Positions 55,325-64,000 of a stretch of 64,000 bases of DNA are shown here, piece after piece (the stretch's first letter is position 1; each line of letters starts with the position of its first letter). The position numbers were made by a program, and so were the translations under genes. Location of the stretch: assembly GCF_042427745.1 (NCBI RefSeq), contig NZ_JBHMFA010000017.1. One strand, 5' to 3'. The DNA is from Algibacter miyuki (GTDB lineage Bacteria > Bacteroidota > Bacteroidia > Flavobacteriales > Flavobacteriaceae). Under the pieces are notes generated by a model. The model searched no databases. It saw only the letters and a list, made by a program, of their open reading frames with translations, and was not told where the DNA came from.

Positions 55325-56701
55325 GTGGAGAAAAAAGAATACTATGTTTACGGATTAATCGACCCAAGAAATAATGAATATTTTTATATTGGTAAAGGAA
55401 AAGGTAATAGATATGACTCTCATTTTAAAGAACTCCCTAAAGACATAAAAAATATTTTCAAATATAATAGAATAAAAGAAATCGTATCCGAAAACCTACA
55501 AGTTAAAGTTGATTTTTTATTTTTACACCTAACAGAAAGCACTGCATTTCATCTTGAAAAAATAATTATTTATAAAATTGGTCGAGAATCCTTTAAAGAA
55601 GGAAATCTATTAAACTTCACACCTGGAGGTCTCTGGAGTCCTGGTAAAAGTCTGTTTTATGAAACTAAACCTAATATAGATTTTGATTTAACTTCCTTAG
55701 ATTTTTTAGCTCAAGTAAAATTCAATTCAATAAAAAAAACGTCTTCTATTATTCATCTTGATGAAATAACACCTAAGTATCTTATACACAAATATGACTT
55801 AGATGGGGTTCTTGTTTTTATTAAACCTATTATTGAATTTTATAAAGACAAAAATATGATAGACTTATTTTTCGAAATTAATAATGAAAATATTCCTATC
55901 TACTATGCTGGCTTCATATATAGTAAAAAACCTATCATAGATTTTTATTTCTCACTGGGTTTTATATCCTTGAATAACACCATCTCTGACTCTTTTTTTT
56001 TGGAAGAAGTAAAGGATAAGCTTTCTAAAAAAAATGATTTCTCCTTAACTTTAAAACAAAATGGTTTTTCTAAAATCAAAGTAATCTTTGAAAATAAAAT
56101 ATTAAAAATAAAAACCTTTTTTCCAAATAACAATATACAAAACATCCAATACCTGAAAAATGGAAAACCATTGGGGAAATGGATTGAATACTATGAAAAT
56201 AGTAAAACAAAAACACTAAAAAAATATAACACAAATGGCTCCATTTCTTTCTCTAAAAGTTATAGCCTAAACGGTTCAATATCATTAAAAAGCGAATATT
56301 TTGAAAACGGTATAATTAAAAAAAACTGGAGTTTTTATAATGATAATTCAATATACTATTTAGAAGAACATAGTAAAGACTCAAAAAAGGTTTCAAAAAA
56401 ACTTTATTATGCAAATGGGCAGAAAAAATATTCTTACAATAATTTCAACAATACCATTGAATACTCGTATTATCATGAATGTGGTAGATTAATTGAAGAA
56501 TTTATTACCAATAAAGGATTTATCAAATATAATTTGGAAGGGGAAATAATTAGTATAAGTAGCTCTAAACACATGAAGTTTGTAGATACACTTAATGTTT
56601 TATCAACGAAAAAGTCTGATAAAAATATAATCAGTCAAGAAAAAAAAGATGCAGATAAAGATTGGGAATCTTATAATAAATTTTTAAATGACCATCAATA
56701 A
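55325..56701 (+). CDS. GIY-YIG nuclease domain fused to YwqK/MORN-type repeats
   Basis: A 458-residue protein starting at GTG. Residues ~6-100 form a GIY-YIG endonuclease-like domain of the LEM-3 type: YVYGLIDP near 7-14, YFYIGKGKGNRYD near 19-31, a candidate catalytic Glu near 78 in HLEK and an Asn near 97 in NFTPGG. The region ~110-270 has no recognised fold. Residues ~275-410 are repeated YxxNGxxxx strands (YYENSKTKTLKKYNTNGSIS, YFENGIIKKNWSFYNDN, YYANGQKKYSYNN) like YwqK antitoxin or MORN repeats. No signal peptide. The gene is very AT-rich compared with its neighbours and may be horizontally acquired. It is followed by a structured GC-rich element. A nuclease with a target or partner-binding tail is inferred, not shown. 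Confidence 0.8.
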   Translation: MEKKEYYVYGLIDPRNNEYFYIGKGKGNRYDSHFKELPKDIKNIFKYNRIKEIVSENLQVKVDFLFLHLTESTAFHLEKIIIYKIGRESFKEGNLLNFTPGGLWSPGKSLFYETKPNIDFDLTSLDFLAQVKFNSIKKTSSIIHLDEITPKYLIHKYDLDGVLVFIKPIIEFYKDKNMIDLFFEINNENIPIYYAGFIYSKKPIIDFYFSLGFISLNNTISDSFFLEEVKDKLSKKNDFSLTLKQNGFSKIKVIFENKILKIKTFFPNNNIQNIQYLKNGKPLGKWIEYYENSKTKTLKKYNTNGSISFSKSYSLNGSISLKSEYFENGIIKKNWSFYNDNSIYYLEEHSKDSKKVSKKLYYANGQKKYSYNNFNNTIEYSYYHECGRLIEEFITNKGFIKYNLEGEIISISSSKHMKFVDTLNVLSTKKSDKNIISQEKKDADKDWESYNKFLNDHQ

Positions 56702-56768
56702 TTTCCTGATTTAAATTATAAACTGACTAACGAACCAAATATTATCAAAAAGCAATATTTATTCAAAT

Positions 56769-56883
56769 ACGCCCGCGTTAGGGATTGCAGAGAAAAGCCC
56801 ACAGCCTGACGAAGGAAGTGCGAGGACTTGCAACGGAAAGCCCGACCTAGGTACTGATTTTTTCAGTACCTAGATAACGCCCA
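56769..56883. repeat. GC-rich structured intergenic element with terminal dyad and internal repeats
   Basis: A ~115-bp GC-rich island in AT-rich DNA between the convergent GIY-YIG and acnA genes. It is closed by GCGTTA (56775-56780) and TAACGC (56875-56880), contains an imperfect 16-bp direct repeat TTGCA(G/A)(A/C)G(A/G)AAAGCCC at 56785-56800 and 56828-56843 (13 of 16 identical), and a perfect 11-bp hairpin CTAGGTACTGA/TCAGTACCTAG (56847-56873). It could be a mobile repeat or a structured RNA. No protein is encoded. Confidence 0.7.
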
Positions 56884-56918
56884 AATACCAATTCTAAAAT
56901 AAGAAACAGTTTTAAAAC

Positions 56919-56945
56919 AAAAAATCCAGCTCGAAAGCCGGATTT
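56919..56945 (-). terminator. Intrinsic terminator of acnA
   Basis: On the minus strand AATCCGGCT, a TTCG loop and AGCTGGATT form a 9-bp stem with one G-U pair followed by a T-tract, 24 bp after the acnA stop. Confidence 0.88.
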
Positions 56946-56968
56946 TTATTTATTATGATTTTAGAAAA

Positions 56969-59239
56969 CTATGCTCCGTTTTCTTTTTTAATTAAGTTTA
57001 AGGCAGAACCTTCGTTATACCAATCGATTTGCGCATCGTTATAAGTGTGATTCAATTTAATAACATCTTTACTGCCATCGGCATGAACTACCTCTAAGGT
57101 TAATTGCTTGTCTGGTGCAAAGGCGTTTAAATCTGTGAAGTTGAACGTATCATCTTCTTGAATTAAATCGTAATCGCTTTCGTTAGCAAATGTTAAACCT
57201 AACATCCCTTGCTTTTTAAGGTTTGTTTCGTGAATACGTGCAAACGATTTTACAATTACAGCGGCAACACCTAAATGTCTTGGCTCCATGGCTGCATGCT
57301 CGCGAGATGATCCTTCTCCGTAATTATGGTCGCCCACAACAACAGTTTTAATTCCCGCGGCTTTGTAAGCACGTGCTGTATCTGGCACGCCACCATAATC
57401 TCCTGTTATTTGATTTTTAACAAAGTTTGTTTTTTGACCAAATGCGTTAACGGCTCCAATTAAGCAGTTGTTTGAAATATTATCTAAGTGCCCACGAAAA
57501 CGTAACCATGGTCCTGCCATAGAAATATGGTCGGTGGTACATTTGCCAAAGGCTTTTATTAATAGTTTTGCTCCCGAAATATCGTTACCAAGCGGTGTAA
57601 ATGGAGTTAGTAATTGTAAACGCTCCGAATCTTCGGCTACTTTTACTTGTACGTGGCTACCATCGGCTTCTGGTGCTAGGTATCCATTATCTTTTACCTC
57701 GAATCCTTTTGGTGGTAATTCCCATCCTGTTGGCTCATCGAACATCACTTCTTCACCATTCTCATTGATCAATTTATCTGTCATTGGATTGAAGTCTAAA
57801 CGACCTGCAATGGCAATGGCTGCAGTAATTTCTGGAGAAGCTACAAAGGCGTGTGTATTTGGATTTCCATCGGCACGCTTAGCAAAGTTTCGGTTAAACG
57901 AGTGTACAATGCTGTTTTTTGGTGCGTTTTTTGGATCGCTATATCTTGCCCATTGTCCAATACATGGTCCGCAGGCATTTGTAAATATTTTTGCGTCTAG
58001 ATTTTCGAAAATCCCTAAAATCCCATCACGATCTGCTGTATAACGTACTTGTTCTGATCCTGGGTTAATACCTAGTTCCGATTTCATTTTTAAACCTTTA
58101 TCTAAGGCTTGTTGTGCTATGGATGATGCACGAGATAAATCTTCGTAAGATGAGTTGGTACAAGAACCTATTAAACCCCATTCTACTTTTAAAGGCCACT
58201 CGTTAGCGGTTGCTTTCTCGTTCATATCCTTACCAACTGGCGTAGATAAATCTGGCGTGAAAGGTCCGTTTAACAATGGACTTAATTCTGATAAATTAAT
58301 TTCAATAAGTTCATCGAAATATTGTTCTGGGTTTGCGTATACTTCAGCATCTCCCGTTAAATGTTCTTTAACGGCGTTTGCAGCATCTGCAACATCGCTT
58401 CTATCGGTTGCACGTAAATAACGTTCCATAGACTCATCGTATCCAAAAGTAGAGGTTGTAGCGCCTATTTCGGCTCCCATATTACAAATGGTTCCTTTAC
58501 CTGTACACGACATTGACGTTGCTCCAGGTCCGAAGTATTCTACAATAGCTCCAGTTCCTCCTTTTGCAGTAAGAATTCCAGCTACTTTTAAAATAACATC
58601 TTTTGGTGCTGTCCAGCCTGATAATTTACCAGTTAACTTAACACCTATTAATTTAGGGAATTTAAGTTCCCAAGCCATTCCGGCCATAACGTCTACTGCA
58701 TCGGCTCCACCAACACCAATAGCTACCATACCTAAACCACCAGCGTTTACTGTGTGAGAATCGGTACCAATCATCATCCCTCCTGGGAATGCATAATTTT
58801 CTAAAACGACCTGGTGAATAATTCCTGCGCCTGGTTTCCAGAAACCAATACCGTATTTATTTGATACAGACTCTAAGAAATTAAAAACTTCGCTACTCAC
58901 AGAGTTGGCGTGTTTTAAATCGGTTGCTGCGCCATCTTTAGCTTGTATTAAGTGATCGCAATGCACCGTTGTTGGGACTGCTACTTGTGGTTTTCCTGCT
59001 TGCATAAACTGCAATAATGCCATTTGTGCTGTTGCATCTTGGCAAGCAATTCTATCTGGCGCAAAATCTACATAATCCTTTCCTCGCGAGAATGCTTTGG
59101 TAGGGTTTCCGTCCCACAAGTGAGAATATAAAATCTTTTCAGAAAGTGTTAATGGTTTACCTACAATGCTTCGTGCTTTGTCTACACGTTGAGCCATATT
59201 GGTATAAACCTCCTTAATCATGTCGATGTCAAATGCCAT
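56969..59239 (-). CDS. acnA: Aconitate hydratase A (mitochondrial-type)
   Basis: A TCA-cycle enzyme interconverting citrate and isocitrate through a [4Fe-4S] cluster. The 756 residues begin AFDIDMIKEVYTNMAQRVDKA, the mitochondrial-type N-terminus. Cluster-binding cysteines appear in GSCTNSSYEDLSRA and ACGPCIGQW. Other conserved blocks are GTDSHTVNAGGLGM and DHNYGEGSSREHAAM near the end. It lies 306 bp downstream of acnB in the same direction but has its own terminator, so the two need not be one transcript. Confidence 0.97.
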   Translation of the reverse strand: MAFDIDMIKEVYTNMAQRVDKARSIVGKPLTLSEKILYSHLWDGNPTKAFSRGKDYVDFAPDRIACQDATAQMALLQFMQAGKPQVAVPTTVHCDHLIQAKDGAATDLKHANSVSSEVFNFLESVSNKYGIGFWKPGAGIIHQVVLENYAFPGGMMIGTDSHTVNAGGLGMVAIGVGGADAVDVMAGMAWELKFPKLIGVKLTGKLSGWTAPKDVILKVAGILTAKGGTGAIVEYFGPGATSMSCTGKGTICNMGAEIGATTSTFGYDESMERYLRATDRSDVADAANAVKEHLTGDAEVYANPEQYFDELIEINLSELSPLLNGPFTPDLSTPVGKDMNEKATANEWPLKVEWGLIGSCTNSSYEDLSRASSIAQQALDKGLKMKSELGINPGSEQVRYTADRDGILGIFENLDAKIFTNACGPCIGQWARYSDPKNAPKNSIVHSFNRNFAKRADGNPNTHAFVASPEITAAIAIAGRLDFNPMTDKLINENGEEVMFDEPTGWELPPKGFEVKDNGYLAPEADGSHVQVKVAEDSERLQLLTPFTPLGNDISGAKLLIKAFGKCTTDHISMAGPWLRFRGHLDNISNNCLIGAVNAFGQKTNFVKNQITGDYGGVPDTARAYKAAGIKTVVVGDHNYGEGSSREHAAMEPRHLGVAAVIVKSFARIHETNLKKQGMLGLTFANESDYDLIQEDDTFNFTDLNAFAPDKQLTLEVVHADGSKDVIKLNHTYNDAQIDWYNEGSALNLIKKENGA

Positions 59240-59545
59240 AAAATATTTGTTTTTTTTGTTATTTGAATTTTAATTACTACAATGTACAAAATATTGAATT
59301 ATTATAATCATATTTTCACATTTTGATAACGTTTAATAATTTCTAAGACCATCTTCGCTGTTCTAATATTTAATTTCAAGAATTAATAAATACAGAGTGA
59401 TATACGGTCTTTTGCCATAATTTCGAAATTAACACATTTGTTTTTTTGAACTTAACTTTAAAAAAAATATAATTGACTGTATTAAACAAAAAAATCCCGA
59501 GCCTAAAGACTCGGGATTTTAATATATTATAATAAAACCTTTTAG
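59240..59545. other. Intergenic region between acnA and acnB
   Basis: 306 bp holding the acnB terminator and, near the left end, the acnA promoter region. I found no ORF, repeat or structured element apart from the terminator, and no clear -7/-33 pair for acnA. Confidence 0.8.
59488..59520 (-). terminator. Intrinsic terminator of acnB
   Basis: AAAATCCCGAG and CTCGGGATTTT form an 11-bp GC-rich stem with an 8-nt loop and a minus-strand T-tract, 26 bp after the acnB stop. Confidence 0.95.
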
Positions 59546-62323
59546 TTAGCTTACTAATTGCTTTTGAGAAGGTTTGAACTTCGTTAATACAATACCGTCA
59601 ACCGCAGCTTCATACTCTGCCATAGTTGGTGTTCTCCCTAAAATTGTAGATAATACTACAACTGGTGTAGATGATAATAAAGATTCACCTTTTTTCTCGC
59701 CAGTATCTTTTACAACACGACCTTGGAATAAACGCGTAGATGTTGCCATTACCGTATCTCCTGGTTCTGCTTTTTCTTGGTTACCCATACAAAGGTTACA
59801 ACCTGGACGCTCTAAATACAACATGTTTTCGTACTTCGTACGTGCTAAACCTTTTGGTGCACTATCGTCAAACTCAAATCCTGAGTATTTTACTAAAACA
59901 TCCCAATCGCCTTCAGCTTTCAACTCATCAACAATATTATATGTTGGAGGTGCCACTACTAAAGGTGCTTTAAATTCAACTTTTCCGTGTTGTGCTTCAA
60001 TGTTTTTCAACATTTGAGCTAATATCTTCATATCGCCTTTGTGTACCATACAAGACCCTACGAAACCTAAATCTACTTGTTTAGTTCCTCCGTAGAAAGA
60101 TAATGGACGAATAGTATCGTGTGTATAACGTTTAGATACATCATCATTATTTACATCTGGATCGGCAATCATTGGTTCAGCAATTTCATCTAAATCAATA
60201 ACAACATCAGCATAATAATTAGCGTCAGCATCTGGTTTTAAAGCTGGTTTAATACCTGTCTTTAATTCTTGAATTCTAGCATTTGCTTTATCAACTAAAC
60301 CTTGAAGTACTTTATTATCATTATCCATACCCTTATCAATCATGATTTGGATACGACCTTTTGAAATTTCTAATGATTCAATTAATGTTTCTTCTTCTGA
60401 AATACAAATAGAAGCCTTAGCTTTCATCTCTGCAGTCCAGTCTGTAAATGTAAAGGCTTGATCGGCAGTAAGCGTTCCAATATGAACCTCAATGATTCTT
60501 CCTTGGAATACGTTTTCACCACCAAATTGTTTTAACATTTGTTGTTGTGTAGCATGTACCACATCACGGAAATCCATGAAGCTTCTCATTTCACCTTTAA
60601 AAGTAACCTTTACAGACTCTGGAATTGGCATAGTAGCCTCACCTGTAGCTAATGCTAAGGCAACAGTTCCTGAATCGGCTCCAAAAGCAACACCTTTAGA
60701 CATACGTGTGTGAGAATCTCCACCAATAATAATATCCCAATCATCAACAGTAATATCATTTAATACTTTATGAATTACATCGGTCATCGCGTGATATTGT
60801 CCTTTAGGATCACGTGCAGTAATTAAACCAAAATCGTTCATAAAACTCATTAATCTAGGAATGTTAGCCTTAGACCTATCATCCCAAACAGAAGCTGTAT
60901 GACAACCCGATTGGTAACCCGCATCAACAATTGGAGAAATAATAGTCGCTGCCATCATCTCTAATTCTTGAGACGTCATTAAACCTGTAGTATCTTGAGA
61001 CCCTACAATGTTTACTTCAACACGTACATTAGAACCTGCATGTAATGTTTTTCCTGGAGTATTTCCAACAGCATTTTTATTGAATATTTTTTCAACAGCT
61101 GTTAAACCTTGTCCTTCAACAGATACTTCTTTAGAAGGTGCATATACTTGAGGAATTTCGATTTCTAATATTTTACAAGCTAAAGTTTGTAATTTTTTAC
61201 CGAAAACAACAGCGTAAGATCCTCCTGCTTTGATAAACTCCATTTTTGGTGGCGTTAATGCAGCTGAGATATCTTTTAACTCTTTATCTCCGTTATATAA
61301 TTTTTTTGTTTTTGTATTAATGGTTAATACCGTACCTGTTTCTACAGAATAAACTTCTTCTAAAACTGGTTCTCCATCTGCATCTACAACAGTATTACCA
61401 TCTGCATCTTTCTTTTGTACCCAGTTTTTTAAATCTATACCAATACCACCAGTTACTCCAACAGTTGTTAAGAAAATTGGTGCAATACCATTTGTTCCAG
61501 CAATTACTGGAGCAAAATTGATAAAAGGAACATAAGGACTAAAAGGAACACCGGTCCATAACGCTACGTTATTTACACCAGACATTCTAGAAGATCCAAC
61601 TCCCATAGTACCTTTTTCTGCAATTAACATCACACGTTTATCTGGGTGTTGCTCTTTTAAAGCTAACAATTCGTTTTGCATGTCTTTGTTATGCTCAAAC
61701 ATACACTGACCGTGTAATTCACGATCTGATCTTGAGTGTGCATCTGCACCAGGAGATAATAAATCTGTAGAGATGTCACCTACACCTGCGATATAAGTTA
61801 CTATTTCTATTTTTTCTTCAACATCTGGTAGTTTTGTAAAAAACTCAGCTTTCGAATAACTTTCTAATAATTCTTTGGCAATTGGATTTCCTGCTTTGAA
61901 AGCATTCTCTAAAAGCGCCATGTCTGCCTCGTATAAAAACACTTGTGTCTTTAAAACTTTTGCAGCATCTGCAGCAATAGCAGCATCTTCACCTAAAGCT
62001 AAATCAAGTAAAACTTCAATAGAAGGTCCACCTTTCATGTGTGATAATTGTTCAAGAGCAAAAGCTGGTGTAATTTCTTCTACAACAGATTCACCAAGAA
62101 TAATTTCTTTTAAAAACTTAGCTTTTACAGCGGCAGCACTCGTGGTTCCAGGTAAAACATTATAAATAAAGAAGTTTAGAGAATCTGCTCTGTTTTCATT
62201 ATTTACATCTTTAATTTGCGCAATAATTTCGCTAAGTAATTCAGCGCCATCTATTGGCTGTGGGTTAAGCCCTTGACCTTTTCGTTCTTCGATCTGCTTA
62301 ATGTAATCCTTATAAGTATTCAT
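59546..62323 (-). CDS. acnB: Bifunctional aconitate hydratase 2/2-methylisocitrate dehydratase
   Basis: The AcnB-type aconitase, a second enzyme for citrate/isocitrate and for 2-methylcitrate metabolism. The 925 residues match AcnB and have its extra N-terminal HEAT-like helical domain (residues ~1-160, TYKDYIKQIEERKGQ at the start). The Fe-S cysteines are in DLGFVGSCMVHKGD and GCNLCMGNQ. It is unusual but known for Bacteroidota to keep both AcnA and AcnB. Here they are next to each other, acnB upstream in transcription. Confidence 0.97.
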   Translation of the reverse strand: MNTYKDYIKQIEERKGQGLNPQPIDGAELLSEIIAQIKDVNNENRADSLNFFIYNVLPGTTSAAAVKAKFLKEIILGESVVEEITPAFALEQLSHMKGGPSIEVLLDLALGEDAAIAADAAKVLKTQVFLYEADMALLENAFKAGNPIAKELLESYSKAEFFTKLPDVEEKIEIVTYIAGVGDISTDLLSPGADAHSRSDRELHGQCMFEHNKDMQNELLALKEQHPDKRVMLIAEKGTMGVGSSRMSGVNNVALWTGVPFSPYVPFINFAPVIAGTNGIAPIFLTTVGVTGGIGIDLKNWVQKKDADGNTVVDADGEPVLEEVYSVETGTVLTINTKTKKLYNGDKELKDISAALTPPKMEFIKAGGSYAVVFGKKLQTLACKILEIEIPQVYAPSKEVSVEGQGLTAVEKIFNKNAVGNTPGKTLHAGSNVRVEVNIVGSQDTTGLMTSQELEMMAATIISPIVDAGYQSGCHTASVWDDRSKANIPRLMSFMNDFGLITARDPKGQYHAMTDVIHKVLNDITVDDWDIIIGGDSHTRMSKGVAFGADSGTVALALATGEATMPIPESVKVTFKGEMRSFMDFRDVVHATQQQMLKQFGGENVFQGRIIEVHIGTLTADQAFTFTDWTAEMKAKASICISEEETLIESLEISKGRIQIMIDKGMDNDNKVLQGLVDKANARIQELKTGIKPALKPDADANYYADVVIDLDEIAEPMIADPDVNNDDVSKRYTHDTIRPLSFYGGTKQVDLGFVGSCMVHKGDMKILAQMLKNIEAQHGKVEFKAPLVVAPPTYNIVDELKAEGDWDVLVKYSGFEFDDSAPKGLARTKYENMLYLERPGCNLCMGNQEKAEPGDTVMATSTRLFQGRVVKDTGEKKGESLLSSTPVVVLSTILGRTPTMAEYEAAVDGIVLTKFKPSQKQLVS

Positions 62324-62828
62324 GAAAGAAATATTTACGGTGTTAATTTAGGCTTGAATTACCAAATTCAGAGCCCGATAGTTTATTTAAGTTTAATTTT
62401 TTAAGTCTTGCAAACTTAAAAAATTTAAAGCAAAGTTTTAAAAAGAAACAACGTAATACAACAACTAATTATAGTTTATTATTATAATGCCATTTTAAAT
62501 TAATATGACTATTTATATTTCACGTTTTTAATAAAAAAAATCGCAATATCTTAAGTAATTAACAAAAATACTTATTAATAAATCGCGAATCCCTAAAACT
62601 CATTATTGGTTTTTCGAAATACTTGTGAAGTAAGTGCGAAAAAAAGAGTTTAACAGTTTTTTTTAGTGAAAGTCTATCTAAACAGGTTTTAAGAATCGCA
62701 TACTAATTAGAACTTTATTATTTTTTGGAAATGGTTTTATTTTGCCAAAAATATAAATAGGCTCACTAAATCTGAAATGTTGTAAATTGAATTTGAGATT
62801 ATTCAGAAAATGATAAAAACGTCAAAAA
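62324..62828. other. Long intergenic region between MoxR and acnB
   Basis: 505 bp of very AT-rich DNA upstream of acnB and downstream of the MoxR gene (both leftward). No ORF of credible composition, tRNA or strong hairpin is visible. It should contain the acnB promoter, but I could not place a convincing TAnnTTTG box. Confidence 0.75.
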
Positions 62829-63782
62829 TTAGAACAAACTCTTAATAATATCACTTTCTGAAATACCTTCGGCTTCTGCTTTGTAGTTTTTGATAATACG
62901 ATGTGTTAGAATACCTTCGGCTACCGCTTGTACATTTTCGATATCTGGAGAAAATTTGCCATTTACAGCTGCATGCGTTTTGGCTGCTAAAATTAAATTT
63001 TGAGAAGCTCTTGGTCCTGCACCCCAATCGAGATAATTCTTAACAATTTCTGGAGCCTGATCACTATTTGGTCTTGTTTTACCCACCATAGAAACGGCAT
63101 ATTCTATAACGTTATCCGCTACAGGAATACGACGTATTAAATGTTGAAACTCAACAATTTCTTTAGCAGAAAATAAAGCGTTTACTTTTACTTTATTATC
63201 ATTTGTAGTGGCTTTTACTACCTGAACTTCTTCTTCAAAAGTGGGATAATCTAAATTGATAGCAAACATAAAACGATCTAATTGTGCTTCCGGCAACGGA
63301 TAAGTTCCTTCTTGCTCAATAGGATTTTGCGTAGCTAACACAAAATAAGGTAAGTCTAATTTATAATGATGTCCGGCAACCGTAACGGCGCGTTCTTGCA
63401 TGGCTTCTAAAAGTGCAGCTTGTGTTTTTGGAGGGGTTCTATTTATTTCATCGGCTAAAATAATATTAGAAAAAATTGGCCCTTTTATAAATTTAAAACG
63501 GCGGTCTTCGTCTAAAATTTCCGAACCTAAAATATCACTAGGCATTAAATCTGGTGTAAACTGAATACGTTTAAAATCTAATCCTAACGCTTGGGCAATA
63601 GTATTTACCATTAAGGTTTTGGCCAACCCGGGAACACCAATAAGAAGGGCATGCCCACCAGAAAATACTGAAATTAAAATTTGATTTACAACGGCATCTT
63701 GACCAACAATAACTTTGGCTACTTCTGTTTTTAAATCTTTAAATTGTTTTACAAAATTTTCAATGGCAGCAACGTCCGACAT
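62829..63782 (-). CDS. MoxR-family AAA+ ATPase
   Basis: A 317-residue AAA+ ATPase of the MoxR type, which usually acts as a chaperone for VWA-domain proteins or membrane complexes. It has the Walker A GVPGLAKT near residue 51, a Walker B segment LADEINRTPPKTQAALLEAM near 110, and the sensor region ATQNPIEQEGTYPLPEAQLD near 152-172. It begins 4 bp after the isomerase gene ends. The classical partner genes (DUF58 and VWA proteins) are not in the window on this side. Confidence 0.94.
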   Translation of the reverse strand: MSDVAAIENFVKQFKDLKTEVAKVIVGQDAVVNQILISVFSGGHALLIGVPGLAKTLMVNTIAQALGLDFKRIQFTPDLMPSDILGSEILDEDRRFKFIKGPIFSNIILADEINRTPPKTQAALLEAMQERAVTVAGHHYKLDLPYFVLATQNPIEQEGTYPLPEAQLDRFMFAINLDYPTFEEEVQVVKATTNDNKVKVNALFSAKEIVEFQHLIRRIPVADNVIEYAVSMVGKTRPNSDQAPEIVKNYLDWGAGPRASQNLILAAKTHAAVNGKFSPDIENVQAVAEGILTHRIIKNYKAEAEGISESDIIKSLF

Positions 63783-63786
63783 AGGC

Positions 63787-64000
63787 TTAGTTTTTTAACC
63801 AGTTACTAGAAAATTCGCAGTCTCTGTATTTCGTACCAATTTTAATGTAGGTATCTGCTATTTTTTCCTTTTGCCAATCTTCAATAGCTTTAATTTTCTT
63901 TTCGTCTAAGGCAAGATCTCTAATTTTCAAGTAATCTCTTGCGTAATCGGCCTCATGCTCGTCAATTCTATCGGTAATTCTTAATAATTTAAATTTAATA
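63787..64000 (-). CDS. C-terminal end of a parvulin-type peptidyl-prolyl isomerase (5' end outside window)
   Basis: The last ~71 residues, ending YRDCEFSSNWLKN, follow the pattern of SurA-like Bacteroidota peptidyl-prolyl isomerases: a strand ending RITDRIDEHEADYAQ, then a basic helix (DEKKIKAIEDWQKEK). Only the C-terminus is present, so the rotamase domain cannot be checked. It is 4 bp from the MoxR start, indicating cotranscription. Confidence 0.72.
   Translation of the reverse strand, partial: IKFKLLRITDRIDEHEADYARDYLKIRDLALDEKKIKAIEDWQKEKIADTYIKIGTKYRDCEFSSNWLKN

Noticed and set aside
55325..56701. GIY-YIG gene as an intron-homing endonuclease
   Set aside because: No interrupted host gene or intron structure surrounds it.
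56769..56883. A hammerhead-ribozyme-like CTGACGA...GAAA pattern in the GC-rich element
   Set aside because: The spacing and closing pairs do not form the three required helices, so a self-cleaving ribozyme is not supported.
57468..58043. A 191-codon open frame on the plus strand within acnA
   Set aside because: It is antisense to a certain aconitase gene and has no recognisable protein pattern.
59574..60017. A 147-codon plus-strand frame inside acnB
   Set aside because: It lies antisense to a well-conserved AcnB region and shows no coding features of its own.
1..64000. tRNA, rRNA, CRISPR arrays, insertion sequences or prophage genes
   Set aside because: None was found on reading either strand.

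Overview
The window comes from an AT-rich member of the Bacteroidota, most likely a Flavobacteriaceae species. The evidence is a type IX secretion C-terminal domain, SusC/SusD and Oar-like TonB receptors, an ECF sigma/FecR pair, OstA-like and DUF349 proteins, and many promoters with the Bacteroidota TAnnTTTG -7 box. No rRNA, tRNA, CRISPR array, insertion sequence or prophage was seen. Most of the window is chromosomal housekeeping DNA with a few accessory pieces.

Layout. 1-9 kb: the 3' end of a secreted T9SS protein, then a leftward block of hisS, a small unknown gene, a glycerophosphodiesterase lipoprotein, an Oar-like TonB receptor and the rpsF-rpsR-rplI operon. 9-16 kb: a LytTR regulator, priA, a DUF2147 protein, a BrkB-type membrane protein, nadC, rlmH and an HPF-type ribosome factor. 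16-21 kb: a single-domain response regulator directly downstream of a 1627-residue sensor kinase with about nine PAS domains. 21-26 kb: rdgB, rel/spoT, a Fur-family regulator and purA. 26-35.5 kb: an ECF sigma, FecR, SusC, SusD, calcineurin-like phosphoesterase and glycerophosphodiesterase cluster, which reads as a surface-sensed uptake locus for a phosphodiester or organophosphate. 35.6-45 kb: an OstA-like protein with an added C-terminal domain, a class III aminotransferase, a TPR protein, two tandem DUF368 proteins, aroE and a DUF349 protein. 45-49 kb: a leftward GNAT-small ORF-proC-proB-proA operon preceded by a leader RNA. 49-53 kb: mazG, an FAD oxidoreductase and a GT39-type membrane glycosyltransferase. 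53.5-57 kb: an accessory stretch with a C1q-like secreted protein, a duplicated GlpM-like membrane protein and a GIY-YIG nuclease fused to YwqK/MORN-type repeats, followed by a GC-rich structured element. 57-64 kb: acnA and acnB side by side, a MoxR ATPase and the end of a parvulin-type peptidyl-prolyl isomerase.

Three things deserve attention first. One is the roughly 235-nt leader of the GNAT/proCBA operon, which has a consensus promoter, short overlapping ORFs and a terminator-like hairpin. The second is the GC-rich, dyad-flanked element at 56769-56883, beside the GIY-YIG/YwqK fusion gene. The third is the sigma/anti-sigma-linked SusCD phosphodiesterase locus. Their functions are inferred from sequence and context and have not been tested.
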